From positions 1-23,267 of the forward strand of contig JALOAD010000051.1 in the NCBI GenBank assembly GCA_023228995.1: a DNA stretch of 23,267 nt, in the 5' to 3' direction. The DNA comes from JALOAD01 sp023228995 [NCBI: Candidatus Muiribacterium halophilum]. GTDB taxonomy: Bacteria > Muiribacteriota > Muiribacteriia > Muiribacteriales. Below, in pieces: positions 7,509 through 16,201 of this stretch (the first letter of the stretch is position 1; the number at the start of each line of letters is the position of its first letter). The position numbers and the translations under genes are program-made. The notes below the pieces were generated by a model. It saw only the letters and a program-made list of their open reading frames with translations. It searched no databases and was not told the DNA's origin.

Positions 7509-8368
7509 AATATATAAGGACATTTAATGAATCTACAAACACATCAGAAATTGAAGCTATTTGTAACGAATATAATATAAAAAACTACATAATTAATGAA
7601 GATGGTTCTATTGATGTAGATGGAAATGTTAATTTACTCAATAGACAATTAAAAGTGTTACCTTTGAAATTTAGAAAGGTTAGTGGGAATTTTGATTGTA
7701 GTAATAATCAATTAACATCCTTAGAAGGTGCTCCTCAAAGAGTAGGTGGTTTTTTTGATTATAGAGGTAATAAATTAACATCTTTGTTGGGTAGTCCTCA
7801 AAGAGTAGGTGGGGATTTTGATTGTAGTAGTAATCAATTAACAACCTTAGAAGGTGCTCCACAAAGAGTAGGTGGTTTTTTTGATTGTAATTTTAATAAA
7901 TTAACATCATTAGAGGGTAGTCCTCAAAGTATAGGTGGTAATTTTTATTGTTATAGCTGTCAATTAATCACCTTAGAGGGTGCTCCACATACTATAGGTG
8001 ATAATTTTGATTGTAGTAATAATCAATTAACAAGCTTAGAGGGTGCTCCTAAAAGAGTAGGTGGTATATTTTGGTGTGATTCTAATAATCTTAAAAATAT
8101 TGATTATTTACCTAAATATTATAAAGAATTAGATATATCTAATAATCCAATTTATAAAATAATAAAGTTATTTACAACATCTAATGAATATGGATTGATA
8201 TCTAATAGAGAATATAAAGATTTAATTATGGATTTTATAGATAGAGAAATTATCCAACAAGATAAATTATTAGCGAATAGATTAGTAGAATTCTTAGATG
8301 ATATAGGAAAACCAAAATCCAGAGAAGAACTCATAGAGTTATTAAAAAATGATTATGATATAAAATAA
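7505..8368 (+). CDS. Leucine-rich-repeat cassette protein, 6 repeat units, last gene of the array (287 aa)
   Basis: The final member of the left array. Six units run from 7712 to 8089. Unit 1 has Tyr in place of the conserved Cys (FFDYRGN). Unit 4 ends CYSC followed by QLITLEGAPHTIG, the third copy of this variant. The end differs from all other visible members: DYDIK then TAA replaces DYEIR then TGA, so no further start codon is fused to it and the coupled chain stops here. A 45-bp A+T-rich gap separates it from the helicase gene. Confidence 0.9.
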   Translation: MKYIRTFNESTNTSEIEAICNEYNIKNYIINEDGSIDVDGNVNLLNRQLKVLPLKFRKVSGNFDCSNNQLTSLEGAPQRVGGFFDYRGNKLTSLLGSPQRVGGDFDCSSNQLTTLEGAPQRVGGFFDCNFNKLTSLEGSPQSIGGNFYCYSCQLITLEGAPHTIGDNFDCSNNQLTSLEGAPKRVGGIFWCDSNNLKNIDYLPKYYKELDISNNPIYKIIKLFTTSNEYGLISNREYKDLIMDFIDREIIQQDKLLANRLVEFLDDIGKPKSREELIELLKNDYDIK

Positions 8369-8413
8369 TAAACTTTCTTAAATATTTCTCTATAAAATAA
8401 CAAATATTAAAAT

Positions 8414-10072
8414 ATGTCATTGAAGAGAGATTTAGCTAAATATAAGCCAAGAAAGGAACAAAAAGATGTATTAGATTTTATATCTAATACAATGGTGGAT
8501 AAACCAACTAATAAGTATTTTTTATTAAACTTACCAACCGGTATAGGCAAATCATATTTAGCAATTATGATTAGTAATTGGTATAAACAGAATATAAATA
8601 AATCTGCTAAGGTAGATATAATAACAGGTACTAAAATCTTACAAGATCAATATTCTCAGAGTTTTGAAAGTATTAATGATCTAAAGGGTAAAGAAAATTA
8701 TACTTGTAAAACTTATGCTTGTTCTTGTGCTCAAGGTAGTGAATTTAACAAATTAAATAAAACATCTTGTGATGATTGTCCACATAGTATAGCTAGAGAT
8801 AATTACATATCTGGTGGTATCTCTTTAACTAATTTTTATTTATATATCTTAAATTCTATATATAATAAACAAATGTTAGATCGTAGAGATGCAAGATTAT
8901 TAATAGTTGATGAAGCACATGAATTAGATAATGTTATGTCCGATTTTATTTCTATAAAAATAACTGATTTTCTAATAAAAAAATTCAAATTTCAAAATGA
9001 AACTAAAATAATCAAAGAATTAAAAACAGTCAAAACAATTTTTGATTATGTGGAGTTTGTTAAATATTTCAATAGGGAAATATTAGATAATTTGAATAGT
9101 ATAGAAAGGGGTATGAGTGTTGGTAGAAATGCTATTCAAGATAAGAGAGAACTTAAAATAAATAAATTAACTGGTAAAGGGAAAAATACTGATCTTAAAT
9201 TAATGCAAATTACATCTGACTTAAAACAATGGCAATTGAAAATTGAAGTTTTCTTAAAAGAATATGAGCAAAATAAAGACAATTGGGTCTTAGAGGTTAA
9301 TTATAATGAAAAAACAAAACAAAGAGAATTGTCATTAGAACCTATATGGGCATATGATTACTTAGAAAAATATATTTATGGTAGATATGATATGGTTATT
9401 ATGATGTCTGGTACAATATTAGACAAAAATCTATTTTGTCAATTAAATGGATTAGACGTAAATAAAACTGTTTATTATAGTATAGACTCACCATTCTCTA
9501 TTAAAAATAGACCAATTTTTTATCTACCAGTAGGTAAAATGTCTTATAATAGTAAAATTGAAACCTTCAAAAAATATATTCCATATATTCAAAAACTATT
9601 AAACAAATATAAAAATAAAAAAGGTATTATCCATACTAACTCTTTTGAATTATCAATGTGGATTGAAGATAGTATCAAAGATCATAGATTGGTTTTTCAT
9701 GATAGTAGTAATAAAGATGAAGTTTTGAAAATGCATAAAGAATCATCAGAATCAACAGTACTTGTATCACCATCAATGGATATTGGGGTAAGCTTTGATG
9801 ATGACTATGCAAGATTTCAAATAATTGCAAAAATTCCTTATCCATCATTAGCATCACAGAAAAATAAATTGAGAATGAAAAATAACCCAGAGTGGTATTC
9901 ATGGAAAACTTGTTGTTCTTTAATACAAGCATGTGGTCGAATAATAAGATCTGATATGGATTATGGTGATACTATAATAATTGATGAATCTTTCAGTGAT
10001 GTAATGCGATATAGCTCTAAATATTTACCAATATGGTTACAAGACTCTATAAAAGTATTTAATAAAAAATAA
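8414..10072 (+). CDS. DEAH-box helicase of the XPD/DinG type with Cys cluster (552 aa)
   Basis: Superfamily 2 ATP-dependent DNA helicase. A Q-motif-like RKEQ is at residues 13-16, Walker A (LPTGIGKS) at 40-47, DEAH at 166-169, and motif VI (QACGRIIR) at 505-512 near the C-terminus. Between Walker A and DEAH lie five cysteines (98, 103, 105, 119, 122), placed where XPD/DinG family members carry their 4Fe-4S cluster. Iron-sulfur binding is inferred from that placement. The expected role is 5'-3' unwinding in phage replication, recombination or repair. Family members are often 600-750 aa, so this is compact. It starts 45 bp after the LRR array and is followed by a strong hairpin. Confidence 0.85.
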   Translation: MSLKRDLAKYKPRKEQKDVLDFISNTMVDKPTNKYFLLNLPTGIGKSYLAIMISNWYKQNINKSAKVDIITGTKILQDQYSQSFESINDLKGKENYTCKTYACSCAQGSEFNKLNKTSCDDCPHSIARDNYISGGISLTNFYLYILNSIYNKQMLDRRDARLLIVDEAHELDNVMSDFISIKITDFLIKKFKFQNETKIIKELKTVKTIFDYVEFVKYFNREILDNLNSIERGMSVGRNAIQDKRELKINKLTGKGKNTDLKLMQITSDLKQWQLKIEVFLKEYEQNKDNWVLEVNYNEKTKQRELSLEPIWAYDYLEKYIYGRYDMVIMMSGTILDKNLFCQLNGLDVNKTVYYSIDSPFSIKNRPIFYLPVGKMSYNSKIETFKKYIPYIQKLLNKYKNKKGIIHTNSFELSMWIEDSIKDHRLVFHDSSNKDEVLKMHKESSESTVLVSPSMDIGVSFDDDYARFQIIAKIPYPSLASQKNKLRMKNNPEWYSWKTCCSLIQACGRIIRSDMDYGDTIIIDESFSDVMRYSSKYLPIWLQDSIKVFNKK

Positions 10073-10093
10073 AAGCACTATTAAAGTGCTTTT
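10071..10093. terminator. Bidirectional intrinsic terminator
   Basis: Perfect 9-bp stem (AAAAGCACT / AGTGCTTTT) with a 5-nt loop. It is followed on the + strand by a T-rich run and on the - strand by TATTTTTTATT. It lies between the convergent helicase gene and the small charged-protein gene and can serve both. Confidence 0.8.
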
Positions 10094-10102
10094 TCTTTAT
10101 TT

Positions 10103-10462
10103 TTATTTTTTCTTTGCCAAAATAGCTTTTTGTAAAGCTTCTGGTAATTTCTTTTGTTTATCAGTTAAACCAGACTTTTCTTCCTTTTTGGGAGTTTTAT
10201 CTTCTACCTTGTCCTTAGATTCATCTGCTTTATCTTCCATTTTCTCTCGTTTTTTCTTTTGTTTATCTAAATATGCTTTGAATCCAGCATTTATTTTTTT
10301 ACTTTCAATAATTTCATCTTCAATGAAGTCTTCTTCATCTTCAATATCATCATCTACTTCATCATTATACACATCTTCTTGTGGTGTATTTAGTGTTTTT
10401 TGATCTTCATCAGAAAATCTACCAAAATCATTAAAATTTTCAAACTTTTTAAGAAACTTCAT
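10103..10462 (-). CDS. Small highly charged protein, possible internal/scaffold-like virion protein (119 aa)
   Basis: No family is recognised with confidence. Residues 1-12 (MKFLKKFENFND) resemble the leaders of the LRR proteins. Residues about 25-55 are strongly acidic (EDVYNDEVDDDIEDEEDF), followed by a Lys/Glu-rich region likely to be disordered or coiled coil. The C-terminus is basic, LTDKQKKLPEALQKAI then LAKKK. Acidic/basic, low-complexity small proteins with such a leader are reminiscent of phage prohead core or internal proteins, but this is an inference. Its transcript ends at the shared hairpin at 10071-10093. It is divergent from the replicative helicase gene, with a 111-bp A+T-rich gap that shows no clear promoter match. 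Confidence 0.75.
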   Translation of the reverse strand: MKFLKKFENFNDFGRFSDEDQKTLNTPQEDVYNDEVDDDIEDEEDFIEDEIIESKKINAGFKAYLDKQKKKREKMEDKADESKDKVEDKTPKKEEKSGLTDKQKKLPEALQKAILAKKK

Positions 10463-10573
10463 ATATTATAATTTATTTTTTATTATATATTAATTATTAA
10501 AGATCATTTTCTTCTTTCTTAAACAAATTAATTTTTTTTAATATAAAATCATACATAAATTAGAAAATTAAAT

Positions 10574-11911
10574 ATGACACCACAATTAGAAAAAGTATTC
10601 TTTAACTTTATATTAGAAAATAGAAAATATTATGATTTAGTATATCCAAATTTTTTTAGAAATAATGAAATTAAATTTGTATATACTATAATTCGCAAAT
10701 ATATGATTGATAATAGAGAAGCTCTAACACCAACACCTCGACAAATATTAGACATGGTAAATCTAAATGATAAAGAAGGTGTTATAACCAAAGATATATT
10801 AAAATCTATACTAAATGTAAATCTAATTGATTATGACAGGACCAATTTCATTGAACCTAATTTTAATGCTTGGGTACTAAGTAATAGACTCAAAGCTGGA
10901 GTTGTAGATATAGTAGATGAATCAAGAAACTTAGAAGGAAGTAGTGATTTAGATGAAGTATCTCTGATTGCTGATAAAATTAAAAATATGGTGGAAGATA
11001 TGACTTCTACTAAATTTGTTGGAGATGATGATGACTTAGGTTCGGATTTTGATGATGTTGAAAATCATATACAAGACTCTTCAAAATATAAAGTAGATTG
11101 TGGTATAAGCACTCTAAATCATATTTTAGGTGGTGGATGGGACATAGGTACATTATCTATATTAATGGCTGAAACAAACAATGGTAAAAGTTTATGGATG
11201 CAAAATCTATCTGTTTTAAGTTCTAATTTAGGTTATAATGTTTTATACATAACTTTGGAAATGTCTGAAAGAAAAGTTATGAAACGTCTTGGTGCAATGA
11301 GATTGAAAATACCCATTAATGATTATGATGAAATATCAAAAGATACTGATTATATTAAAAAAAGAATTAATAATTTAAGTAAAACAAATGAGAGTGGTGT
11401 TGATCTATTTGATAAAAAAGTAGGTAAGATATATACCAAATTCTGGGCAGCTGGTACAGCAACAGTAAATGATTTTGATAACTATATCCAAAGAATGAAA
11501 GAAAAAAAAGGTGTAACTTTTGATATGGTAGTAGTTGATTATATCACATTAATTGCCCCACCAAAGGGAATGGGTAGTGATAGTTTATATATTAAAGGAA
11601 AACATTTAGCTGAGGGTTTAAGGGCACTTGCAGCAAAGTATAAGTGTCCAGTCGTAACTGCAATTCAAGTGGCTAAGGATGCTTGGAATGCCACTGATAT
11701 TACATTAGAAAGCATACCAGAGAGTAAAGCAATAGGTGAAACGAGTGACTGTGTACTAGCTATTATCAGGGACTCTTTATTAAAAAGACAAAATCAATTC
11801 AGATTAAAATTATTAAAACAAAGAGATGGTGATTTTAGTAAATCAAATATTATGATAGATCTTAATCCTACTTACCTAACTTTGGATAATGATCGTTTTT
11901 TAGATGCTTAA
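10574..11911 (+). CDS. Replicative DNA helicase, DnaB / T4 gp41 type (445 aa)
   Basis: Hexameric replicative helicase that would unwind the phage replication fork. The N-terminal ~150 residues are helical and lack a conserved motif I can name. A RecA-like ATPase core follows: CGISTLNHILGGGWDIG at about 175-191 is the typical entry; a non-standard Walker A reads AETNNGKS at 199-206 (GKS retained); Walker B is MVVVDY at about 318-323. VVTAIQV and the QRDGDF-like C-terminal segment fit DnaB motifs H3/H4. The length fits the family (T4 gp41 is 475 aa). An acidic linker (GDDDDLGSDFDD) separates the halves. It is transcribed alone, facing a terminator pair. No primase is seen in the window. Confidence 0.88.
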   Translation: MTPQLEKVFFNFILENRKYYDLVYPNFFRNNEIKFVYTIIRKYMIDNREALTPTPRQILDMVNLNDKEGVITKDILKSILNVNLIDYDRTNFIEPNFNAWVLSNRLKAGVVDIVDESRNLEGSSDLDEVSLIADKIKNMVEDMTSTKFVGDDDDLGSDFDDVENHIQDSSKYKVDCGISTLNHILGGGWDIGTLSILMAETNNGKSLWMQNLSVLSSNLGYNVLYITLEMSERKVMKRLGAMRLKIPINDYDEISKDTDYIKKRINNLSKTNESGVDLFDKKVGKIYTKFWAAGTATVNDFDNYIQRMKEKKGVTFDMVVVDYITLIAPPKGMGSDSLYIKGKHLAEGLRALAAKYKCPVVTAIQVAKDAWNATDITLESIPESKAIGETSDCVLAIIRDSLLKRQNQFRLKLLKQRDGDFSKSNIMIDLNPTYLTLDNDRFLDA

Positions 11912-11950
11912 TGTTTTTATCTAAAACTTATTTTTCAAAAAGGTAAAAAT

Positions 11951-11971
11951 AATCATTACTTAATAATGATT
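11951..11971. terminator. Weak A+T hairpin upstream of the main terminator
   Basis: 8-bp inverted repeat (AATCATTA / TAATGATT) with a 5-nt loop, lying just before the stronger hairpin at 11977-12014. It may add to termination or be incidental given the base composition. Confidence 0.4.
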
Positions 11972-11976
11972 AAATA

Positions 11977-12014
11977 AAAAAAGTGGTTTTGATTAATTTC
12001 AAAACCACTTTTTT
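11977..12014. terminator. Strong bidirectional terminator
   Basis: Perfect 16-bp stem (AAAAAAGTGGTTTTGA with its complement) around a 6-nt loop, with A and T tracts as the outer arms so that it works on both strands. Its right arm overlaps the stop codon of the minus-strand gene ending at 12013. It closes the convergent helicase and minus-strand transcripts. Confidence 0.85.
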
Positions 12015-12435
12015 ATTTCTTTTTCATTTTTATTGTAAGTGTGTCATGACTATAAGGTTTTTTAACAAATTCATAATTTATTACTTCACAATTTGCTTTC
12101 TTAGCAATGAGTGAAAAACGATCACTCATAAACAAGTCAATTGCTTCTTCCTTACTTAAATTCTTATATTCTGGTTTCATATATAATCCATCATAACAAG
12201 ATTTAACCCAATATTCATAAAATTCTATGGTATTATCTGGTCTATTATAACAAAAAATCCCTTCTAGTTTCCATAATGAATCTGTTATTTCTTTTTTACT
12301 TGGTGTGTGTGAATCAATTATATCACTATCAATTGTTTTCTTAAGTAGATCATATCTAATGTTATCAGAAATATATTTTAATTTTATTTCTTCTACATTC
12401 TCATTGATAAAATCTTTGTATTTTTTAATATTCAT
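12013..12435 (-). CDS. Unknown small protein with capsid-targeting-like leader (140 aa)
   Basis: Function not recognised. The N-terminus MNIKKYKDFINE resembles the capsid-targeting leader of T4 internal proteins (MKTYQEFIAE from memory): the K.Y..FI.E pattern is preserved. The body has an acidic/aromatic middle (NTIEFYEYWVKSCYDGLYM) and a C-terminal beta-like segment (HDTLTIKMKKK). There is no transmembrane segment. It sits 8 bp downstream of the probable structural gene and is surely co-transcribed with it, which supports a virion-related role. Confidence 0.75.
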   Translation of the reverse strand: MNIKKYKDFINENVEEIKLKYISDNIRYDLLKKTIDSDIIDSHTPSKKEITDSLWKLEGIFCYNRPDNTIEFYEYWVKSCYDGLYMKPEYKNLSKEEAIDLFMSDRFSLIAKKANCEVINYEFVKKPYSHDTLTIKMKKK

Positions 12436-12443
12436 AATTATTT

Positions 12444-13229
12444 TTATCTTTTAACCATAACAAAAAATGAACTTTGACTCATATTTTTTATAGTATCTTC
12501 AACTTCTTTCAATTCTTCCTTACCTTGTGATAATAAATTTTGGTGATTTATAGTCACGTTACCTGGTATTGTTATATTATACATACCCAACATATTAGCA
12601 AGTTGAACCTTAGCATAACCAACTACATACTTGAAAAATAATTCATCTTTGAATAAATATTCTTTTGGAATTTCGGCATATCCTTCAACTACTATACTGT
12701 GATTTATCTTAGTTAAAATATTTAATCGATGATTAAGTGGATTGAAATGAAACCTTACAGTATATTTATTTAATTGATTTAACATATCTGACATTGAGTC
12801 TAATATGGTTTTATATACACCCAACTCACTTATAGTGGATACATAAGAAGAAAGATAAGGGGCATTTGTAACTCCTAGATTCACAGATAGTTGTGGAGTA
12901 TTTATACCCAATTGATATAAACTTTCACCCCTAATTTCATATAGGTAAGAAATTGTTTGTATTTCACAAGGTAATTGTACATAACCATATTTTGTATATT
13001 CTTCAGTGAAAAATGCTTCTTTTCTTATAACATAATATATTTTTTGAACAGCATACATATAATTTTTATAAAACCAATTAAGGCATCTTGTTTCTATTAA
13101 TTGTCGTATAGTTGCATCTGGTAAAGTTTTAGGTAAAGAACATGCCACAGTCAATTCAGTATTGATTAAATCTATGAATTCTTCTATAGTATAACCATTT
13201 TGTGAAGGTATATATTCTGATTCAGTCAT
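12444..13229 (-). CDS. Probable virion structural protein, neck/connector-like (261 aa)
   Basis: Tentative assignment. The C-terminal third (FFKYVVGYAKVQLANML, then IPGNVTINHQNLLSQGKEEL) has the pattern 'Y...yAK.ql...l......PGgvtin...l...g..el' that I associate with a structural protein of T4-like marine phages. The middle (FHFNPLNHRLNI, IVVEGYAEIP) also fits the beta-rich core of that family. No catalytic motif is present, and the composition is that of a soluble globular protein. It is first in a two-gene minus-strand unit. A neck or tail-completion role is inference; any other structural role would fit equally well. Confidence 0.55.
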   Translation of the reverse strand: MTESEYIPSQNGYTIEEFIDLINTELTVACSLPKTLPDATIRQLIETRCLNWFYKNYMYAVQKIYYVIRKEAFFTEEYTKYGYVQLPCEIQTISYLYEIRGESLYQLGINTPQLSVNLGVTNAPYLSSYVSTISELGVYKTILDSMSDMLNQLNKYTVRFHFNPLNHRLNILTKINHSIVVEGYAEIPKEYLFKDELFFKYVVGYAKVQLANMLGMYNITIPGNVTINHQNLLSQGKEELKEVEDTIKNMSQSSFFVMVKR

Positions 13230-13332
13230 ATTAAAGTATTTATTTTTATGTATATATTAATAATTTATTATCATAAAAAAAATAAAACTTTCTGTTATTG
13301 TTGTAATATAATAAGTGAAAAATAATAATGAT

Positions 13333-15147
13333 ATGAGAGAAGAAATAGAGAAAAAATACTATAACAATAAAGGAGCTTTTATATGGTCTTTAAGTAAAGA
13401 AAGTGGTAAAATATATTTAGATTATATAAATGAACATATACCTGATTTTATTTTAGATAAATCTATTAGTGAAAAATTATATTATTTTTTTAATAATTTA
13501 ACTGAACCATTTTTATGTGATTGTGGTAAATATAGATTATTTTATACATCAAAGAAAGGTTATTATCTAACCTGTGGTGATTTAGAATGTATGCAAAAAT
13601 CAAGAGTTAAAACAAATAATGTGGTATATGGATGTGACAATCCAAAACAGAATAAAGATGTTCAAAAAAAATCAACTGATACAATTAAAAATAAATATGG
13701 AGAGGATGCTTATAAAAAAGGTGGAGCTATTCGTAAAAAATTTAATAGCACTATGAAAGAAAGATATGATGTAGAATGGTCTATGCAATCTAAAGAAATA
13801 GTTGATAAAAGTTTAGAAACATGGAAAAATAATCCAAATAAAGAAGAAATTACTCAAAAAAAAGTTGATAAATATAATGCAAAATCTGATGATGAAAAAC
13901 AAAAGATTATTGATAAAAGATTATCTACATATGCTAAAAAATGGGGATCTGTTGAAAATTATTATGAGCATGTAAAAGATATATCAAAAGAAACTTGTAA
14001 AAAACGTTATGGAGTAGAACATCATATGCATCATCCAGATTTTATTAAAAAACGTGTTGATTCATACATGGATACTATTACTGAAAAAATTAAAAATAGA
14101 TTACCTGAGAATATTGAATATATTAGTAGAAAAAATAATGATTATAATATAAAAGATAATAACTGTAGCATAATAAAATTAAAATGTTTAGATTGTGGTG
14201 AAGAATTTGAAATAAATACACATTATTTAACATTTAGAATTAATAATAATAAAAATCCTTGTCTTATATGTAATCCAGTATTACATGGAAAATCGGGTTT
14301 AGAATTAGAAGTTTTAGATTTTATAAAAAACAATTATGATAAGGAAGTATTAAGTAATACGAAAACTATAATTTCAAAAGAATTAGATATTTACTTACCA
14401 ATTGATAATTTAGCATTTGATTTTAATGGTCTATATTGGCACTCTGAAGAATATAAGGATAATAATTTCCATAAGAATAAAACCGATGAATGTAAATCAA
14501 TTGGTATAAATCTAATACATATTTGGGCTGATGATTGGTTATATAAACAAGATATAGTTAAATCTATAATTATCAATAAATTAGGCAAAAGTAATAGAAT
14601 TTATGCAAGAAAATGTGAGATTAGAGAAATAACAGATAATAAAGTTATAAAAGATTTCTTAAATGAAAATCACTTACAGGGTTTTGTTGGTTCAAAAATT
14701 AAAATAGGTTTATTTTATGAAAATGAATTAGTTAGTTTAATGACATTTGGTGAATTGAGAAAATCATTAGGTCAAAATAGAAAAGAAGGAACTTTTGAAT
14801 TATTAAGATTTTGTAATATCTTAAATACTACTATAATTGGTGGAGCTTCTAAGTTATTTAAATATTTCTTAAATAAGTATGATCCAAATCAAGTTATTAG
14901 TTATTCTGATAATTCAAGATCTGATGGTGGTTTATATGTTAATTTAGGATTTCAATATGAACATGATACTAAGCCTACCTATTATTATATTATAGATGAT
15001 ATTAGAAGGCATCGTTTTAATTATAGGAAAGATATACTTATAAAAGGTGGAGCTGATCCTAACAAAACTGAAGTTGAGATTATGCATGAACGAGGCATAT
15101 ATAGAATATTTGATTGTGGTGCTAAAAAATGGATTTATAATAAATAA
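13333..15147 (+). CDS. Vsr-like homing endonuclease with zinc-ribbon regions (604 aa)
   Basis: Large free-standing nuclease of the type common in big phages. Two Cys groups suggest zinc ribbons: CDCG...C....C near residues 60-85, and KCLDCGEEF...CLICN around 275-315. A basic region rich in short repeated DNA-binding-like elements (KERYDVEWSMQS, KKRYGVEHHMHHP) lies between them. The nuclease core follows: GLELEVLDFI, then ELDIYLP...AFDFNGLYWHSE around 320-372, consistent with a Vsr/PD-(D/E)xK fold. After it comes a conserved C-terminal module (IYARKCEIREI, HLQG, GGASKLFKYF, YYYIIDD...RFNYRKD). An in-frame GTG at 13315 would add six residues; I prefer ATG 13333 because every neighbour uses ATG. 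It would nick or cut DNA to spread itself. Confidence 0.8.
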   Translation: MREEIEKKYYNNKGAFIWSLSKESGKIYLDYINEHIPDFILDKSISEKLYYFFNNLTEPFLCDCGKYRLFYTSKKGYYLTCGDLECMQKSRVKTNNVVYGCDNPKQNKDVQKKSTDTIKNKYGEDAYKKGGAIRKKFNSTMKERYDVEWSMQSKEIVDKSLETWKNNPNKEEITQKKVDKYNAKSDDEKQKIIDKRLSTYAKKWGSVENYYEHVKDISKETCKKRYGVEHHMHHPDFIKKRVDSYMDTITEKIKNRLPENIEYISRKNNDYNIKDNNCSIIKLKCLDCGEEFEINTHYLTFRINNNKNPCLICNPVLHGKSGLELEVLDFIKNNYDKEVLSNTKTIISKELDIYLPIDNLAFDFNGLYWHSEEYKDNNFHKNKTDECKSIGINLIHIWADDWLYKQDIVKSIIINKLGKSNRIYARKCEIREITDNKVIKDFLNENHLQGFVGSKIKIGLFYENELVSLMTFGELRKSLGQNRKEGTFELLRFCNILNTTIIGGASKLFKYFLNKYDPNQVISYSDNSRSDGGLYVNLGFQYEHDTKPTYYYIIDDIRRHRFNYRKDILIKGGADPNKTEVEIMHERGIYRIFDCGAKKWIYNK

Positions 15148-15149
15148 GA

Positions 15150-15171
15150 AAAGAGGTTATTTAACCTCTTT
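15150..15171. terminator. Bidirectional intrinsic terminator
   Basis: AAAGAGGTTA / TAACCTCTTT stem of about 10 bp with a very short loop, followed by CTTTTT. It lies between the convergent endonuclease gene and dnaJ and can terminate both. Confidence 0.8.
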
Positions 15172-15175
15172 CTTT

Positions 15176-16198
15176 TTACACCTCAAAACTCTTTCTTAAT
15201 TTACTAAGTATTTCTTTTTCTTCATTATTAACTTTAGGTATTTTAATTTTGATAGTTATCAGTAAATCACCTAGTCCATAATTAATATCTGGAACACCTT
15301 TGCCTTTTATATTAATAATAGTTCCATGTTCAGTTGCTGGATTGATTTTTATAGTCATATCACCATGTGGAGTATTAACAATAACATCATTACCTAATAT
15401 TGCATCAATGACTGATATATATTTATCGATGTGTATATTTTTACCTTTTCGTACAAATTCACTTTGTATTTCATCTATAATAATATACAAATCACCACTT
15501 TCACCACTTTCACTAAAGTTACCATACCCACTCTTATTCAATTTCATATCTTTTGATACACCAGCTGGTATCTCAATTTCTAATTCTTCTTGAATTGTTT
15601 CTAAACAACTACCATTACAATGGTTACATTTATTTAATGGTACTTCACCCATACCTCTACATTTACCACATATAGTAGTTTGTTGGATTCTACCAAAAGG
15701 TGTATTTTGTATAATATTTTTATGACCAGATCCGTTACATATGTGACATGTTTTCATATCATATCCACCTTTTCCATCACAATGGTGACATTTAACAATT
15801 CTATTATATTTTATTTTTTTAACAACACCATTTAATATTTCTTGTATATTCAATGATATTTTAATATTAATATTAGTACCTTTTGTTGTGTTATATCTAC
15901 TATTGAAATTACTAAAGAAATCTCCAAATATATCTCCCATGCCAAACCCACCAAACCCACCAAACCCTTGAAAACCATCACCCTCTGTTGTACCAAATCT
16001 ATCATAATTAGATTTTTTCTTTGGATCTGATAAGACTTCATAAGCATCAGCAATATCCTTAAATTTAGCTTCTGCTTCTTTATTATTTGAATTTCTATCT
16101 GGATGATATTTCATTGCTAATTTACGATAGCTTTTTTTGATTTCTTCATCAGTAGCATTTCTATCAATTTCTAATATTTTATAATAATCTTTATTCAT
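15176..16198 (-). CDS. dnaJ: DnaJ co-chaperone, full type I architecture (340 aa)
   Basis: Hsp40 that stimulates DnaK ATPase and delivers clients. The J-domain is at residues 1-67 with HPD at 32-34. A Gly/Phe-rich linker ([18 protein letters not shown]) is at about 75-95. A zinc-binding region has four CxxCxGxG-type elements ([32 protein letters not shown]), the last with Cys replacing the final Gly. Two substrate-binding beta domains follow. At 340 aa it is somewhat shorter than cellular type I DnaJ (~375 aa), but nothing essential appears missing. It is the last gene of the minus-strand chaperone block, 3 bp after its upstream neighbour. It presumably partners the dnaK at 20249. Confidence 0.95.
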   Translation of the reverse strand: MNKDYYKILEIDRNATDEEIKKSYRKLAMKYHPDRNSNNKEAEAKFKDIADAYEVLSDPKKKSNYDRFGTTEGDGFQGFGGFGGFGMGDIFGDFFSNFNSRYNTTKGTNINIKISLNIQEILNGVVKKIKYNRIVKCHHCDGKGGYDMKTCHICNGSGHKNIIQNTPFGRIQQTTICGKCRGMGEVPLNKCNHCNGSCLETIQEELEIEIPAGVSKDMKLNKSGYGNFSESGESGDLYIIIDEIQSEFVRKGKNIHIDKYISVIDAILGNDVIVNTPHGDMTIKINPATEHGTIINIKGKGVPDINYGLGDLLITIKIKIPKVNNEEKEILSKLRKSFEV

Positions 16199-16201
16199 GT
16201 T

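Larger units (their letters stand above)
77..8368 (+). repeat. Tandem array of ten 0.6-1.0 kb LRR gene cassettes, each with internal 63-bp repeats
   Basis: Ten complete paralogous cassettes lie head to tail. They share near-identical 5' ends (first ~200 bp) and 3' ends (last ~270 bp) and an identical junction. The 63-bp units number 5, 5, 4, 5, 7, 6, 8, 2, 7 and 6 (55 in all). This is a two-level repeat, with units inside genes and genes inside the array. Confidence 0.9.

Noticed and set aside
284-8089. CRISPR array
   Set aside because: The 63-bp repeats are contiguous, coding and in frame, with no spacer/repeat alternation and no cas genes.
77-8368. Diversity-generating retroelement
   Set aside because: No reverse transcriptase or template repeat is present in the window, and variation is by whole units and shared blocks, not by adenine-specific substitutions.
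10086-10403. Plus-strand Ser/Phe-rich frame opposite the small charged protein
   Set aside because: Antisense of a Glu/Asp/Lys-rich gene always gives Ser/Phe/Leu-rich sequence; it also overlaps the terminator.
13315-13332. GTG start for the homing endonuclease
   Set aside because: It is possible, but all other genes here use ATG and an in-frame ATG follows six codons later.
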